A stretch of DNA of 64,000 nucleotides from Chaenocephalus aceratus (Eukaryota; Chordata; Actinopteri; Perciformes; Channichthyidae). The notes under the pieces were generated by a model, which saw only the letters and a list, made by a program, of their open reading frames with translations, made no database searches and was not told the DNA's origin. How positions within the stretch are numbered: the first letter of the stretch is position 1; each line of letters begins with the position of its first letter. Made by a program: the position numbers and the translations under genes. Positions 43,268-54,930 of this stretch are shown here, in pieces. The stretch lies in assembly GCA_023974075.1 (NCBI GenBank), contig JAMFTG010000184.1:1-64000 (forward strand), read 5' to 3'.

Positions 43268-44107
43268 AAGTGGAGCAACTGAAGCGGTATTGCGCTAAAG
43301 GGAAAGTATATAAGTATATATCTTGTACTTGAGTTAAAGTAGAAGTACCAGAATTTAGGAACAATCCTGCAATCAAAATGTTCCTCAAATAAAAGTACAA
43401 AAGTATTATCGTCAAAATATAGTTAAAGTAGCGATAGTAAAAGTACTCAGGTCTTGTACTAGAAGCACCAGAGTGTAGGAATACTCCGTTACAGTAAAAG
43501 TACTGCATTCAAAATGTTCCTCAAGTAAAAGTATTAAAGTAGCGACAGTAAAAGTAGTCGTTGTGCAGATTGGTCCATTTCAGAATAATATATCTGATGT
43601 GTTTTATAATGATTGATCATGAAAGTGTTCTCAAAGCTGCTGAAGGTGCAGCTAGTCTGAAGTACTTTGTAGACTGCAGGGTAGCTGGTGAAGGTGCAGC
43701 TAGTCTGAAGTACTTTGTAGACTGCAGGGTAGCTGGTGAAGGTGCAGCTAGTCTGAAGTACTTTGTAGACTGCAGGGTAGCTGGTGAAGGTGCAGCTAGT
43801 CTGAAGTACTTTGTAGACTGCAGGGTAGCTGGTGAAGGTGCAGCTAGTCTGAAGTACTTTGTAGACTGCAGGGTAGCTGGTGAAGGTGCAGCTAGTCTGA
43901 AGTACTTTGTAGACTGCAGGGTAGCTGGTGAAGGTGCAGCTAGTCTGAAGTACTTTGTAGACTGCAGGGTAGCTGGTGAAGGTGCAGCTAGTCTGAAGTA
44001 CTTTGTAGACTGCAGGGTAGCTGGTGGATTTACTCCAGGTGGAACTAAAGTCTGACTCAAACACTTGATTAGATTTACCAGTAGTGTTCGAGTAGCATGT
44101 TCCTGCA
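43268..44107. mobile_element. Fish interspersed repeat containing a 48-bp minisatellite
   Basis: Copy-2-specific. The sequence has repeated AAAGTAGAAGTACCAGA, AGTAAAAGTAC and TTCAAAATGTTCCTCAA words (43335-43550), typical of an abundant fish repeat. Then 43642-44027 is a tandem array. It replaces the 3' part of the LINE seen in copy 1. No terminal repeats were fixed. Confidence 0.6.
43642..44027. repeat. 48-bp tandem repeat, eight near-identical units
   Basis: Each unit starts GAAGGTGCAGCTAGTCTGAA and contains TACTTTGTAGACTGCAGGGT. I see no substitution between the units, so the amplification is recent. 48 is a multiple of three, so frames on both strands remain open and encode 16-residue repeats. 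These are unlikely to be proteins. Confidence 0.95.
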
Positions 44108-44109
44108 GC

Positions 44110-44402
44110 CAAAAGAAAACATCTTGCTCTGTTATAATGCTGTGGCCCTTGGAGAAGAATATACACACTGTCTTTGAGACATTTGGTTGCAAACAGTTAT
44201 TGTTAAGCCAGGATGTAATATTCTCCAACACATCAGGGACCTTGGTAGCAGCCTCTTCTGCGGTTCTGCCATGAGTAAAAACAACTGTATCATCAGCATA
44301 CATTAATACATCACATTCTCCACACACAGAAGGCAGATCATTTACGTACATACTAAACAGGATTGGGCCCAATACAGAGCCCTGTGGTACTCCAGTTGAC
44401 AA
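44110..44402 (-). pseudogene. LINE RT palm fragment, copy 2 (continues in frame into the minisatellite)
   Basis: The frame holds GVPQGSVLGPILFSMYVNDL, CDVLMYADDTVVFTHG and NVSKTVCIFFSKGHSI, the RT palm with both catalytic Asp of YADD. It then crosses the breakpoint at about 44107 and stays open through the eight 48-bp units to 43617, giving a 261-codon chimeric frame. The chimera is an accident of frame; no start codon context or promoter is visible. Confidence 0.7.
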
Positions 44403-45390
44403 ACACTAGACTTATGGTTCTCAATTTGAACACAAGGAGCTGTTGTTGAGATGATTGATGATTTGTTTGGCAATCAATTTCTCAAATACCTTGGATGCTA
44501 TGGGTAAGATACTGATGGGCCTATAGTTGGATGTCATGAGAGGGTCCCCACCATAGCTATCAAGAACACAAAACAGTTCTTTAGCCCCTCTGTCCTGGGG
44601 GTTGTCAACATGGATGTTAAAATCACCAACAATGACTAGACGGTCAAAGTCAAATCACACTATAGACAGCAGTTCAGTAAAGTCATCAAAAGAAGCTAAA
44701 AGAAGCTGAGAGCACAGCTGAACTCCCGCAGCCCTGGGGCCTCTACATTGGTTGTGATGGCAGATGACCGGGTTTGGTCAAGTTGCTCTCTACTGGTGAG
44801 GAAAGCGGCATACCAGTAAATCAGGTATGGATTACTTCCATTTTGGCCATTCTTGACACCAAGATGTCTGCTGGTATTGTGTTGCTGCTGAGGAGTCTAG
44901 GAAGAGGGCTCTTGCAGAGGTGTGACGTTTATCTAAATGTTTAGTGATGATGTGAACCAGAGCAGCAGCAGTACCACCCCCTTGCTTATAGGCACATTGG
45001 TATGGATCAAGTATGTCTTGTCCGTCACAATAGGTTTAGCTGAAGAGGTCATTCCTGTCACGGTGCTCATGGTGTCCCACACTTTTTTGGGGTCTTTGGC
45101 TTTAAAAGCATTTCCCAAAAGCTCTCTGTGTGTTTTGATTCCCTCAATTTGACTTTCAGTTCTCTCTCTGTCTGTTCAAGTGCTCCGTAGTCTTTGTTTC
45201 ATGTCCTTAGTCACATATGATTTATTACTTTCTTTTCTGATTGACTTCCCTTGAGTTTGGTCTTATCCACTGGTATCATATTCACAACATTATGATCAGA
45301 GGTCAGTATTGGTGTCTGTCTTTAGACACATAGGCTCCTTTATCATTAACAAAGCATTTGTCCAGGATAGTGTCTTTCCTGCTGTGATCC

Positions 45391-46113
45391 CTAACGCACT
45401 GCTGGAACCCAGGTAACAGTCTCCAGGCGACATCGCTTCATGTCCCGAGCACTATTGCCGGTGCATTGGTGGCTGAGTTGCAGCTCGTGAACACGGTGTC
45501 CTCTGCCGCTGGGAGGCACGTAAACAACAAACTGTAAAATACACCCGGATTCTCGAGGCAGATAAAAGGGTCTTGACGTCATGCCGAGAATTTCTACGTT
45601 GGGATTGCAGGTTTTACATTTGACTGAGTATGATCGGCACCACAGATCATTAATATACACACAAACACCGCCTCCTCTGGTTTTCCCCAAGTTCGCATCC
45701 CTGTCTGCTCGAACAAGGGCGAGTCCGGGTCCTTCAGAGAGAGATTCAGGCATCGTAGATTGGAGCCAACTTTCCGTGAAACATAATCAAGAGGCCTCGA
45801 GAAATTCATGACAGTACCTTGTGTGTGTCCTTAGTGTGTCCACGTTGTTGCTCAATGAGCGCAGGTTTGTGAGAATGATGGATGGAAGTGGTGGCCGGCT
45901 GAATCTCCGCCGTATTCTGAACGCCTCCCCTCCTTCCTCGTCTCTTTTTCCTGGAGTTTCTAAGCGGCTCCCGAGGGATTTCATCCAATAACGAAGAGCA
46001 CAGATGGCTTGGTGTATTCGTAGGAGGCCGATCGCATTGTAGCTCGAGCATAGCCTCGCGGCTGTAGCAGCGCAGAGGCCGGGGCTCCTCGCCATACCTG
46101 TTCGTGCTGTCAC
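45391..46113 (-). pseudogene. LINE endonuclease domain, copy 2
   Basis: Frame 46113-45787 contains SIILTNLRSLSNNVDTLRTH and frame 45753-45391 contains ALVRADRDANLGKTRGGGV and VVYVPPSGRGHRV. One frameshift divides the domain around 45770, at FTESWL. Similar to 24530-23845 with independent lesions. Confidence 0.72.
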
Positions 46114-46647
46114 TCAGGTGTGTCTTGGAAAGTTGAATGGCCAGACATGGTCTGCAGAAGGCCAATGTAATCCACAGGACCAAAAGCATGGTCTCTCAAA
46201 ATGACGTTTCATACAGACACAACAAAGTTTAGACAAAAAAACAAAACCCAAGAGGAACGGAGCATACTGAGACTCGCAGTGACAGGATGCCGTCTCCCTC
46301 TGTCTCCTGTATACCAGAGGTTGGAGTAAGTCATACATGTGCAAGTCTCAAGTTACTGGGGTGAGAGTCAAGCAAGTCAAGTCCTACGAAATCCTGATGA
46401 ATAACCCCAGTTTAAATCAGTTAAAAGACAGTGGTTATGAAACTAGAGTTTTATTTTAAACCCCAACAACAATGGAGAGTGGGGCTCTGAAATCATAAAG
46501 TGTGTGTGTGTGTGTGTACACAGTGAAGGCACAGCTCTTTGCATCTGCTGCGGCTCTTCTCAGATTAGATAGATCTTTATTTGTCATTGTACAATGAAAT
46601 TACAATAGACTCAAGGTGCCATCACGCAACAATGTTGCACTCCACTT

Positions 46648-46865
46648 AGAGCGATAGAATGACTAACAAAGAACTGCTAACAGAGCACTTATATACTAAT
46701 AAAGGACTGGCTTATCTAAAGCCAGTTGAGTAGCACTTGAACTGATTGGCTCTATGAAACCTGATGTACTTATATGATTCTGTTTTCCTCAAGGTTGTGT
46801 CTTCCTGGTCGAATGTACTTATTGTAAGTCGCTTTGGATAAAAGCGTCAGCTAAATGCAATGTAA
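46648..46865 (+). mobile_element. 3' end of the other L2-type LINE, nested
   Basis: Plus-oriented piece starting TTAGAGCGATAGAATGACTA and ending TAAGTCGCTTTGGATAAAAG, then CTAAATGCAATGTAA. It matches the reverse complement of 6815-7035. It interrupts the 3' UTR of the L2 LINE, giving a three-level nest: hAT, then L2, then this piece. Confidence 0.78.
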
Positions 46866-47160
46866 CAAGACAATATAAAAACAACAAGACAATATAAAAA
46901 CAACAAAAACAATAAATGGGACTTAAAAAAGAGAATATGTACATTAATAAATAAAATTGCACGATTCCCCTCGTATTGCACGGAAGGCTTATATAATTTA
47001 AATATTATCAGCGTTTAGTGCACATATGGCCCTGGGAAAGAAACTGAACGTGAGTCTGTTTGTCCGGGAAGACATGGTGCGGAAGCGCCTGCCCGAGCGC
47101 AGCCGTACGAAGTGCTCGTTACCCGGGTGGTGTGGGTCCTTGAGGATCTTGACTGCCTTC

Positions 47161-48177
47161 TTAAGGCAACGAGAGCTGTACAGTGCCTCCAGGGAGGGGA
47201 GGGGGGCAACCGATGATCTTCTGGGCCGAGTTGATGGCCCTTTGGAGCGCACCCCTCTCTGCGGCTGAGGAACCACGCAGATGCAGTCGGTGAGGATGCT
47301 CTCCACGGCGCAGCGGTAGAAGGACACAAGCAGGTCCTGTCTGAGGTGGTATCTCTTGAGTATTCTCAGGAAGTAGAGTTTCTGCTGTGCCTTCTTGACG
47401 GTTGCCGTGGTGTTGGTCCTCCAGGACAGGTCCTCCGCCAGGTGAACGCCCAGGAGTTTGATCACTGAGACTCTCACAGCCTCCATCAATGTACAGGGCC
47501 TGCATGACGGTCTTCTTCCTCCTAAAGTCAATGATCATTTCCTGGGTGTTCAGCTTGTTCAGCTGCAGGTTGTTTACTTTGCACACCGCTAGCAGTTGCT
47601 CCACCTCTTCCATGTACGCGGTCTCGTCACCCCCTGAGATGCAGCCCACCACGGTGGTATCATCAGCGAACTTTATGATGGAGTTGCTGGTGTGGGCGGG
47701 GACGAGATCATAGGTGTAGAGGGCGTATAGTAGGGGGCTCAGCACGCAGCCCTGTGGTGATCCGGTGCTGAGACTGAGGGACGTGGAGGTGTGGGTGCCA
47801 ATCCTCACTCTCTGGGGGCGATCAGACAGGAAGTCCTTAATCCATAGACACAAGGAATGGGATACTCCCAGGACTGATAGCTTGGTCACCAGTCTGTCAG
47901 GGAGGATGGTATTAAATGCAGAGCTGAAGTCCACGAAGAGCATCCGTGCGTAGCTCCCCCTACTCTCCAGGTGACACAGGGTAGAGTGGAGAGCTGTGGC
48001 GATGGCGTCCTCCGTGGACCTGTTGGCCCTGTAGGCGAACTGGTGGGGGTCCAGACCGGGAAGGAGGGATGAGACGATGTGGGGACGGACCACCTTCTCA
48101 AAAGCTTTAGCGGGGGTGGAGGTGAGTGCCACTGGACGGTAGTCATTTAGGCAGCCGATGTTGTTCTTTTTCGGCAC
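47161..48177 (-). pseudogene. L2-type reverse transcriptase, 5'-truncated
   Basis: The 338-residue frame carries [56 protein letters not shown] (first catalytic Asp), [20 protein letters not shown] and [12 protein letters not shown] (FADD box). After about residue 245 ([12 protein letters not shown]) it shifts frame; the true C-terminus is in 47531-46998 ([20 protein letters not shown] and [14 protein letters not shown]). The endonuclease is missing, as expected from 5' truncation at insertion. Confidence 0.85.
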
Positions 48178-48925
48178 CGGGATGATTGTGGACTGCTGAG
48201 TTACTCGTTACTGCCTCCTGGTGCTGCAGAGATTTCATGAAGTGAAGGAGGGTTTCTTCTATGAAGCAGCAGATACTGTGAGAGTCAGACATGAATACAT
48301 AGGTCAAGGCAGACTGGTTCACAGACTCTCCTGTTTTGCCGATCCGGTGCTTGAACAAATAACTCTACACCCCTGGCCGACATATCCCTAAAATGAAGTC
48401 CGAGTTTGAAATATATCTCAAATAATGTATGTATTTCCCCACATAAACATAACAGTCTGCAATGAAACGGCTGTCTCCTGGGCGCTCCACTTCCTACTTT
48501 CTCCTGCGAACGAGAAACTTTCTCTCTCTTTTTTTTCTTTCATTGCCCTCTAGGTGCTTCGTACAATACAAATGCAAATATTCTATTTTAAAAAGTAAAG
48601 TCCTTTCGAGTCATCTGTCTCAAGCCTAAGTCTCAGGTCATGAATACCAAGTCAAAGTCAAGTCGAGTCTTTTATCAATGTTAGTCAAGCAATTCTCAAG
48701 TAAAAAAATAGGCAAGTCAAATCATGTGACTCGAGTCCCCCACCTCTGGTATATACTTTGGTTAGAATATTGCTGTATTACTGTATCAAATATAATAAAG
48801 ACAAACAGTTGATAAGTAGTATTTTGTTAACTCAAGGTTTATATTAAGTGAGTTTTTATTGTGTTAACTTGTGTATTTATGCTTTTTAGATTGACTTTCT
48901 CTCTTTCTCTGTCCGTCTGTTCTAG

Positions 48926-49793
<868 letters not shown>

Positions 49794-49850
49794 TGGGTTT
49801 AAGAGTGTAGGAGCTGCAATTAAGCATATTTTGTTTTTTTCACAGTTTAC

Positions 49851-49856
49851 AATAAA
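49851..49856 (+). terminator. Poly(A) signal of ZNF copy 2
   Basis: AATAAA 58 bases after the TAG, in the same context as copy 1 (TTTACAATAAACAATTCCC). Confidence 0.6.
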
Positions 49857-50188
49857 CAATTCCCATCTATTGGCCTTGTTTTGGATAATCCTTTTTTCCA
49901 TTACAGATCCCATCCCAACAGCGCCATCTGTTGACGTAACGTCAGAATTGACAGGCATAATGTTCACTGTTCCTTTGAGTTTCATTTTCTGTCCCTCTGC
50001 CGACAGCGCGCTGTTTTATTGCTTTACATACCAAGGTTTAAGTACACTGTGTCAATAGTTGTAGTATGAGCATCGTCTGGGCTGGCCGTCTGGTAGAATC
50101 GGTATGCTCTTCCTCCTGTGTCCACTTCCTCTCCTGTCACCTATGACCCCTTTTATACACCCCACCACCAAGTGTTCAACATAACATT

Positions 50189-51834
50189 CAGGGTGTCCCG
50201 CGGGGTCTTAAAAAGTTTTAAAAGTTGATCAATTTAGCGAAAATTAAGGCTATTAAAAAATATTAAACGGCATTTTCCAAGGTATTAAGAAGGTCCACAG
50301 CAACGACAACATGAAACACCCTTTAATTTACTGCAACGACATGTCGGGAAACCCCCTCAAGGTGTCAGGCTGAGAGGCTCTGATACCTCATTCACACCAA
50401 CGGTGTTTCAGGGCCGGTTCGGAGCTGGAGCTTGAAAAGTTTTTCCTCTTCACACCGCAGCGGAGCAGCCTCTTAGCTCCGGAATCCGGTTCGTTTCAAG
50501 CACCAAAAAATTGTCCGGCCAGAGCAAAAGCACCGCATACGTCACGCTTACGTCGAGGCGGGGGCAGAGACAGATCAACTCCTGAACAACAACAGAAAGC
50601 CCGCGTTTTATCCAGTTTGTACACAACGATGGAGAAACTTAAGAGTTTCAGTGTTTCTGTCATAGACTGTATATATAAAGGTTTCTGCTCATGGTGAAGC
50701 TGCGTGTTAAGGTGGAACCTGAGCATTCACGTTGATCACCTCTCATTATACATCTATAGAACTATAAATATTAAACTTTACTTCACGTGTTCATTTGAGA
50801 ACAGCTGTTACATACCTGGGTGAAGGTTACAGTTCATTTAAATGAAAGATACAACATTACTCCACACTCATGGTTCAGTCCACCTTAAGAAATAAGACCG
50901 ACCTCGGAAGCAGTTGTGTTTAAAAAAAACCTTTATTGACACGAGTACACTTTTTATAAGAATATAAGTAAACCACAGAAATGACTCCGGAAAAGCTGCA
51001 GATCGAGCCATAAGAAATGAATGCAACTGATTTCATCCGTGCGGTTTGGCTTTATGAAGCAGGCACGCAAACGGTTACGCCATGACGCAAACGATGAGGC
51101 AACGACGCATTACCAGTCGGACTCTGGGCGGTGTGAAAAGAGCCAGAGCTAAACCGAAGAACTGGTTCTGAACCTGAAAAGCTCTAGCACGGAGCTTGAA
51201 GCAGAGTTGCGTTGGTGTGAAAGAGGTAAAGGTGGCCCCATGCATAGCGTGCCATAAAATGCTGCTTCTTATTTTAAGTTTCGTAAGTTATAGTCTATAT
51301 TAAGAACGAGAAAAGTCTTAACATATATATCGTTTTTTGTAAACATATGACAAATGTGTGAGGGTGATGACGCCAGAGCATCGTCCTATGTGCCGGGCCT
51401 AGCCCAGGACAGCCCCAGCCCAATTGAACCCCTGGGTGTTTGTGAGGGAGCTCCTATATGGCATTACCCCGCTGAAGCTCACCAAAGTTTAATATATTTC
51501 ATAGTTCAAAGTTTTGTCAATTGTTTTGTTAATTGGTCAAATACTGGTTTCTACTGGTTTCTGAGGAGTTCTACTGGAATGAAAGAGCACAGAAGCAGCA
51601 AAGCAGCATGCTGCATTAACCCTGACCTTCACAGAGAGGGTGAAGTTCATGTGGAGAGGAGGCTAGTCTGTCTGCACTCTGTTTAGCTAATCAATATAGT
51701 ACATGTGAGGTAAAGTGTGTCGCCAATGTAACCGGTTAGAACTGGAAGTTGCGATGAGGTCTTAAAATGTATGGAACGGTCTTAAGGTCTTCAAAGGTAT
51801 TAAATCTGACTTCAGGATTCCTGCATAGACCCTG
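50189..51834. mobile_element. hAT-like element CAGGGTGTC..., split by a nested element
   Basis: Starts CAGGGTGTCCCGCGGGGTCT, and the reverse complement of its right end is CAGGGTCTATGCAGGAATCC. Repeated TCTTAAA/GGTCTTAAGG words near both ends are typical of this fish hAT group. Copy 1 (about 28506) has no insertion. A clean 8-bp target duplication is not visible (left ATAACATT, right ATATTGCA), so limits may be off by a few bases. An 841-bp element is nested inside. Confidence 0.78.
50386..51226. mobile_element. Nested TA-flanked DNA element, 841 bp
   Basis: Ends CCTCATTCACACCAACG and (reverse complement) CCTCTTTCACACCAACG are inverted, with TA on both sides (50384-50385 and 51227-51228). 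A fragment of the same family is at 31842-32105. No transposase. Its interior contains TCATAGACTGTATATATAAA (50659), a common fish repeat phrase. TA duplication fits Tc1/mariner-like mobilisation, tentatively. Confidence 0.75.
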
Positions 51835-51894
51835 ATATTGCACTATTCATATAAATAAGGTAAACTGAGACGCCAGCAACAGCCATAAAATGGC

Positions 51895-51960
51895 TCCTAC
51901 AAAGAGTGTGGGAAAACCTTTTCTTAAAGTCTTCACCTTAAAGTCCATGAGCGAGTTTCT
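51895..51960 (+). pseudogene. Relic C2H2 finger downstream of ZNF copy 2
   Basis: Same relic as 28576-28641, with the same stop codon inside the finger and the same lost Cys and His. It is followed by the shared AATAAA-containing sequence. Confidence 0.6.
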
Positions 51961-52074
51961 CTGTTCATTATCTGCTTCATGTATCTGGAACATATTTACG
52001 ATGTTTTCAGTTTGATTCTATTCTCTTGTTGAAATGATCAGACTACCACAAATAAAATGGCCTTAGAAACAGAC

Positions 52075-52850
52075 CAGCCTGCCCTCCTACAAAACACGAC
52101 CAAAGAGGTCGATTGTTTAAGCACCTTAGATTACGACCCATAGCCACGTTTTAAAGTGTGGTCGTGTGAGAAACAACATGCTCCCTTTATTCACAAATAA
52201 CCCTCTCTGGAAAATCCTACATTGTGGAAGAGTTTGGCATTAAAACGCTTTTTGATTATCTTTCTGGAGAGAAGTGTATATTGTACTCTTAGAATCCACG
52301 TCCAGTGGATGTGTAGGATCTACAGTGTGATAGATATCACGAAGATGATCTGAGGTCTCGCCAGGAGAACGTGTGTGCAGCTTCCAGGTAAAGTTAGCGT
52401 GGGTGAAAACAGTTTTTCCGGTCTGGAAGTTTTCACAATAAAACCGGATATATTCCCTCACTGTCAAATGAGTACACGGTGATATCTGCATTACTCGTGC
52501 ACTCACACACATCAGTGTATCCTTGTTCATTACACAACACTGATTGGTTTAAATGGTGTGCAATGCTTTTGTGTTTTTAACCTTCCATTCAGAGAAACAA
52601 ATAGGAGGTTTGACACGACAGTTTCCGAAGGCACTACACTACCCAGAATCCCCAGCTATCGTTTGAGACTACAACATCCGCCTTGCTTTACAAGTGATTA
52701 GTCATCAAGCCTTGTGATTGGATGATGGAGTGGCAGTGCGGCAAGGTTACGCTGAGCTCAACAGCTCTTTGAAATGGAATGGAGCCACGGCAGGCTTTCC
52801 AAACTGGAATGGGACAGCACATGTTGCAAATATGGCAGAATCCATCGATC
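52075..52850. other. Copy-2-specific sequence, no assigned gene
   Basis: Starts where copy 1 and copy 2 diverge. Contains CACGACCAAAGAGGTCG and GTGGTCGTGTG (short inverted words). A minus-strand 96-residue frame (52530-52240) has no recognised domain. Probably repeat-derived. Confidence 0.45.
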
Positions 52851-52905
52851 ATCTTAAGATAAGATACTTTATTGATCCCAAGCTGGGAAATGTTTTTGTT
52901 ACAGC
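52851..52905. mobile_element. LINE 3'-tail-like fragment
   Basis: TTAAGATAAGATACTTTATTGATCCCAAGC and TGGGAAATG follow the pattern of a common fish LINE 3' UTR in reverse orientation. Block A contains a related stretch. Only the tail is present. Confidence 0.55.
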
Positions 52906-53614
52906 AGCATGCTACTTTGTTCTACTCCACTTTGATTCAGAGGTTAACCTGGTGTTTTTACTGCACTACATGTATTTTAGTTCCTCTGCAGATTCTGATT
53001 AACGATGTGAAATATAAACAACCCTGAAAGCAGACTTTAGTTACACCTGACTCAAAGTCAGGGAAGGTGATTGTCAAGTGCCAAAATAAACTATGCAATA
53101 GATTGGACGTTAAGTACTTTGTCAGACTTCATATTTATCTGTGGATAACCCCAACGTGTTTTTCTTATTCAAGAAGACCTTAACTTAAAGTAATCTTTAA
53201 TGTTTAAATAAAGCCCAGTTGGTCTGTTTTGCACTTCCTCCTGTTGATATCTTTGGACGTCCTGCACCAACTGTTTCATTGTAGAGATCACTACAGTATC
53301 TTCTTGATATGTTCTATTGTGTATGCAGGCTACTCTTAATATTTAAATGTTTTCATCAAATACAACTTCTTCAACAACAACATGCAATAACGTGCTTTCA
53401 CCACTAGGCGCGCGGGTTGAAAACCAGTGGTGTAGTTAATAAAACATAACCATATCAAACGGAAGGTAAAGGAAGATCCAGGTTCAGTCTCTCGGTGTGA
53501 AGCTTATGCATCGCACCATGAACCTGGATAGACCTGGAACAGTCAGCTGCACGAGGAGCTGGAAAGGCAGTGAATTAATTAAAATGTGGAACTCTGACTT
53601 CATTTGAAGGACAT
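52906..53614. other. No recognisable gene
   Basis: Copy-2-specific. Contains GTTCTACTCCACTTTGATTC, a phrase reminiscent of the repeat at 43268 in opposite orientation. No frame or structure is supported. Confidence 0.45.
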
Positions 53615-53806
53615 GTCGGCCAGGGATGTAGAGCTATATGTTTAACCACCGGATCGGCCAATCAGGAGAGAGTGCACCAGTCTGCCTTGACCTCTGTATT
53701 CATGTCTGTGACTCTCACAGTATCTGCTGCCCAGCTGCTTCATGGAAGACACCTCCTTCACTGCATGACCTCTGCAGCACCAGGAGGCAGCGGGTGTGTT
53801 TCAGCC
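53615..53806 (-). mobile_element. Inverted fragment of the hAT element (24862 family)
   Basis: The reverse complement matches 25290-25500: TGCCTCCTGGTGCTGCAGAG, the TGTGAGAGTCACAGACATGA stretch, and GGCAGACTGGT. The orientation is opposite to copies 24862 and 46315. It joins directly to a CA-rich array that corresponds to the (GT)n core of the same element. Confidence 0.75.
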
Positions 53807-54243
53807 ACACACACACACACACACACACACACCTCTACACGCACGCACACACGCACACACGCACACACACCTCTACACACACACCTCTACACGCACGCAC
53901 ACACCTCTACACACAGACACACCCACACACCTCTACACACGCACACACACACACCTCTACACACAGACACACACACCTCTACACACACACACATGCACGC
54001 ACACGTGCACACACACACACATCTACACACACGCACACCTCTACACACAGACACACCCACACACACACACACACACACACCTCTACACACACACACGCAC
54101 ACACACACCTCTACACACACACGCACACCTCTACACACAGACACGCACGCACACACACCTCTACACACGCACACCTCTACACACACACACACACCTCTAC
54201 ACACAGACACACACACACCTCTACACACAGACACACACACACA
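53807..54243. repeat. Interrupted (CA)n array with CTCTACAC units
   Basis: About 437 bp of CA repeats broken by about 22 CCTCTACAC units and by CACGCACG and CAGACAC variants. It is the complement of the hAT (GT)n core, expanded into a compound array. All frames stay open and give Thr/His or Cys/Val-rich translations that are artefacts. Confidence 0.93.
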
Positions 54244-54305
54244 CGATTTAAACGCAGACTGCTGTTCCTCCATGTTTCGTTGTTATCGTTTCACTGAGCG
54301 GACCC

Positions 54306-54930
54306 GCCCCTTTCTCGCCTACCTGTCCACTTTGCAGACCTGAGATCCTGCAGTCATTTCTCAAAGATGGTGTGGCATACAGGGAGGTGCAATCTCCTGA
54401 TGGGATAGACTGTATTATAGTGGACATCTGCAACCATAGAAAACAAGATAACATCAGGATAATCAATTTATACAACCCATGTCCAAATCTAACCACTGAT
54501 ATATTTAAAGAAGTAGCAGAACATAAACATAGGAAGGAAGTTTGGTGTGGTGTTTTCAATGCACTCAACCGTCTATGGGCAGCAACCATACAGACAGTAA
54601 CGGAAACATCGTGGAGGAAATGCTGGAGGAAAGAACACTAGCATGCCTTAATGATGGACATGGCACAAGAGTAGATGTTCACAGGGGAACGTCTCATGCC
54701 TGGATCTGACGTTAGTGTCAAACTGTTTGGTTCATACATGCGAATGGTTTGTTTTGAATAACTCACTGGAGGAAGTGACCATTATCCAGTGCTTCCTAAA
54801 GTGAATAATAATGTATAGATGCAGGAAGGAGGTGAGATAACCAGGTGGTGCTTTGCTAAAGCTGATTGGGGGAAATGTAGGATATGGTGTGAGGAGTCGG
54901 TACACCTGCTAACATCAGAGGATTAACTAT
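54306..54930 (+). pseudogene. I/Nimb-type LINE endonuclease fragment, copy 2
   Basis: Matches copy 1 (28945-29440): YREVQSPDGIDCIIVDICNH, INLYNPCPNLTTDIFKEVAE and VWCGVFNALNRLWA. Here GDFNAHN has become GVFNALN, so the conserved Asp is lost. The plus strand continues 130 bp farther than copy 1 (to about 54930), which has been cut by a hAT piece. Confidence 0.75.

Larger units (their letters stand above)
44108..46314 (-). mobile_element. CR1/Rex1-like LINE, copy 2 (3' part replaced)
   Basis: Paralogous to 22655-24861. Minus-strand order: basic N-terminus (46189-45806), EN (about 45990-45391), linker (45118-44933), RT with GVPQGSVLGPILFSMYVNDL and YADDTVVF (44396-44110). The RT C-terminus is missing because the element joins the repeat at 44107. 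EN carries single-base lesions different from copy 1. Confidence 0.78.
46567..48192 (-). mobile_element. L2-group LINE, 5'-truncated, inserted after the duplication
   Basis: Minus strand: an RT frame at 48177-47161, C-terminal frame 47531-46998, then a 3' UTR ending with CATTGTACAATGACAAATAA and AGATCTATCT at 46567. The tail and the [13 protein letters not shown] RT are typical of fish L2. Copy 1 of the hAT (about 25270) lacks it, so it is younger than the duplication. Another LINE 3' piece (46648-46865) sits in its 3' UTR. Confidence 0.85.
46315..48748. mobile_element. hAT-type non-autonomous element, copy 2, split by an L2 LINE
   Basis: Ends CAGAGGTTGGAGTAAG and (right) GAGTCCCCCACCTCTG match 24862-25848, with the same flanks CTGTATAC and GTATATAC. 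The (GT)n core is reduced to about nine repeats at 46501-46517. A 1.6-kb LINE separates CTTCTCAGATT (46556-46566) from CTGCTGAGTTACTCGTTACT (48193). Confidence 0.82.

Noticed and set aside
52240..52530. 96-codon minus-strand frame
   Set aside because: No recognised domain, no splice or promoter support; listed only as part of an unassigned stretch.
53638..54343. Overlapping 150-220 codon frames rich in Thr and His
   Set aside because: They read through CA repeats on either strand and have no independent support.
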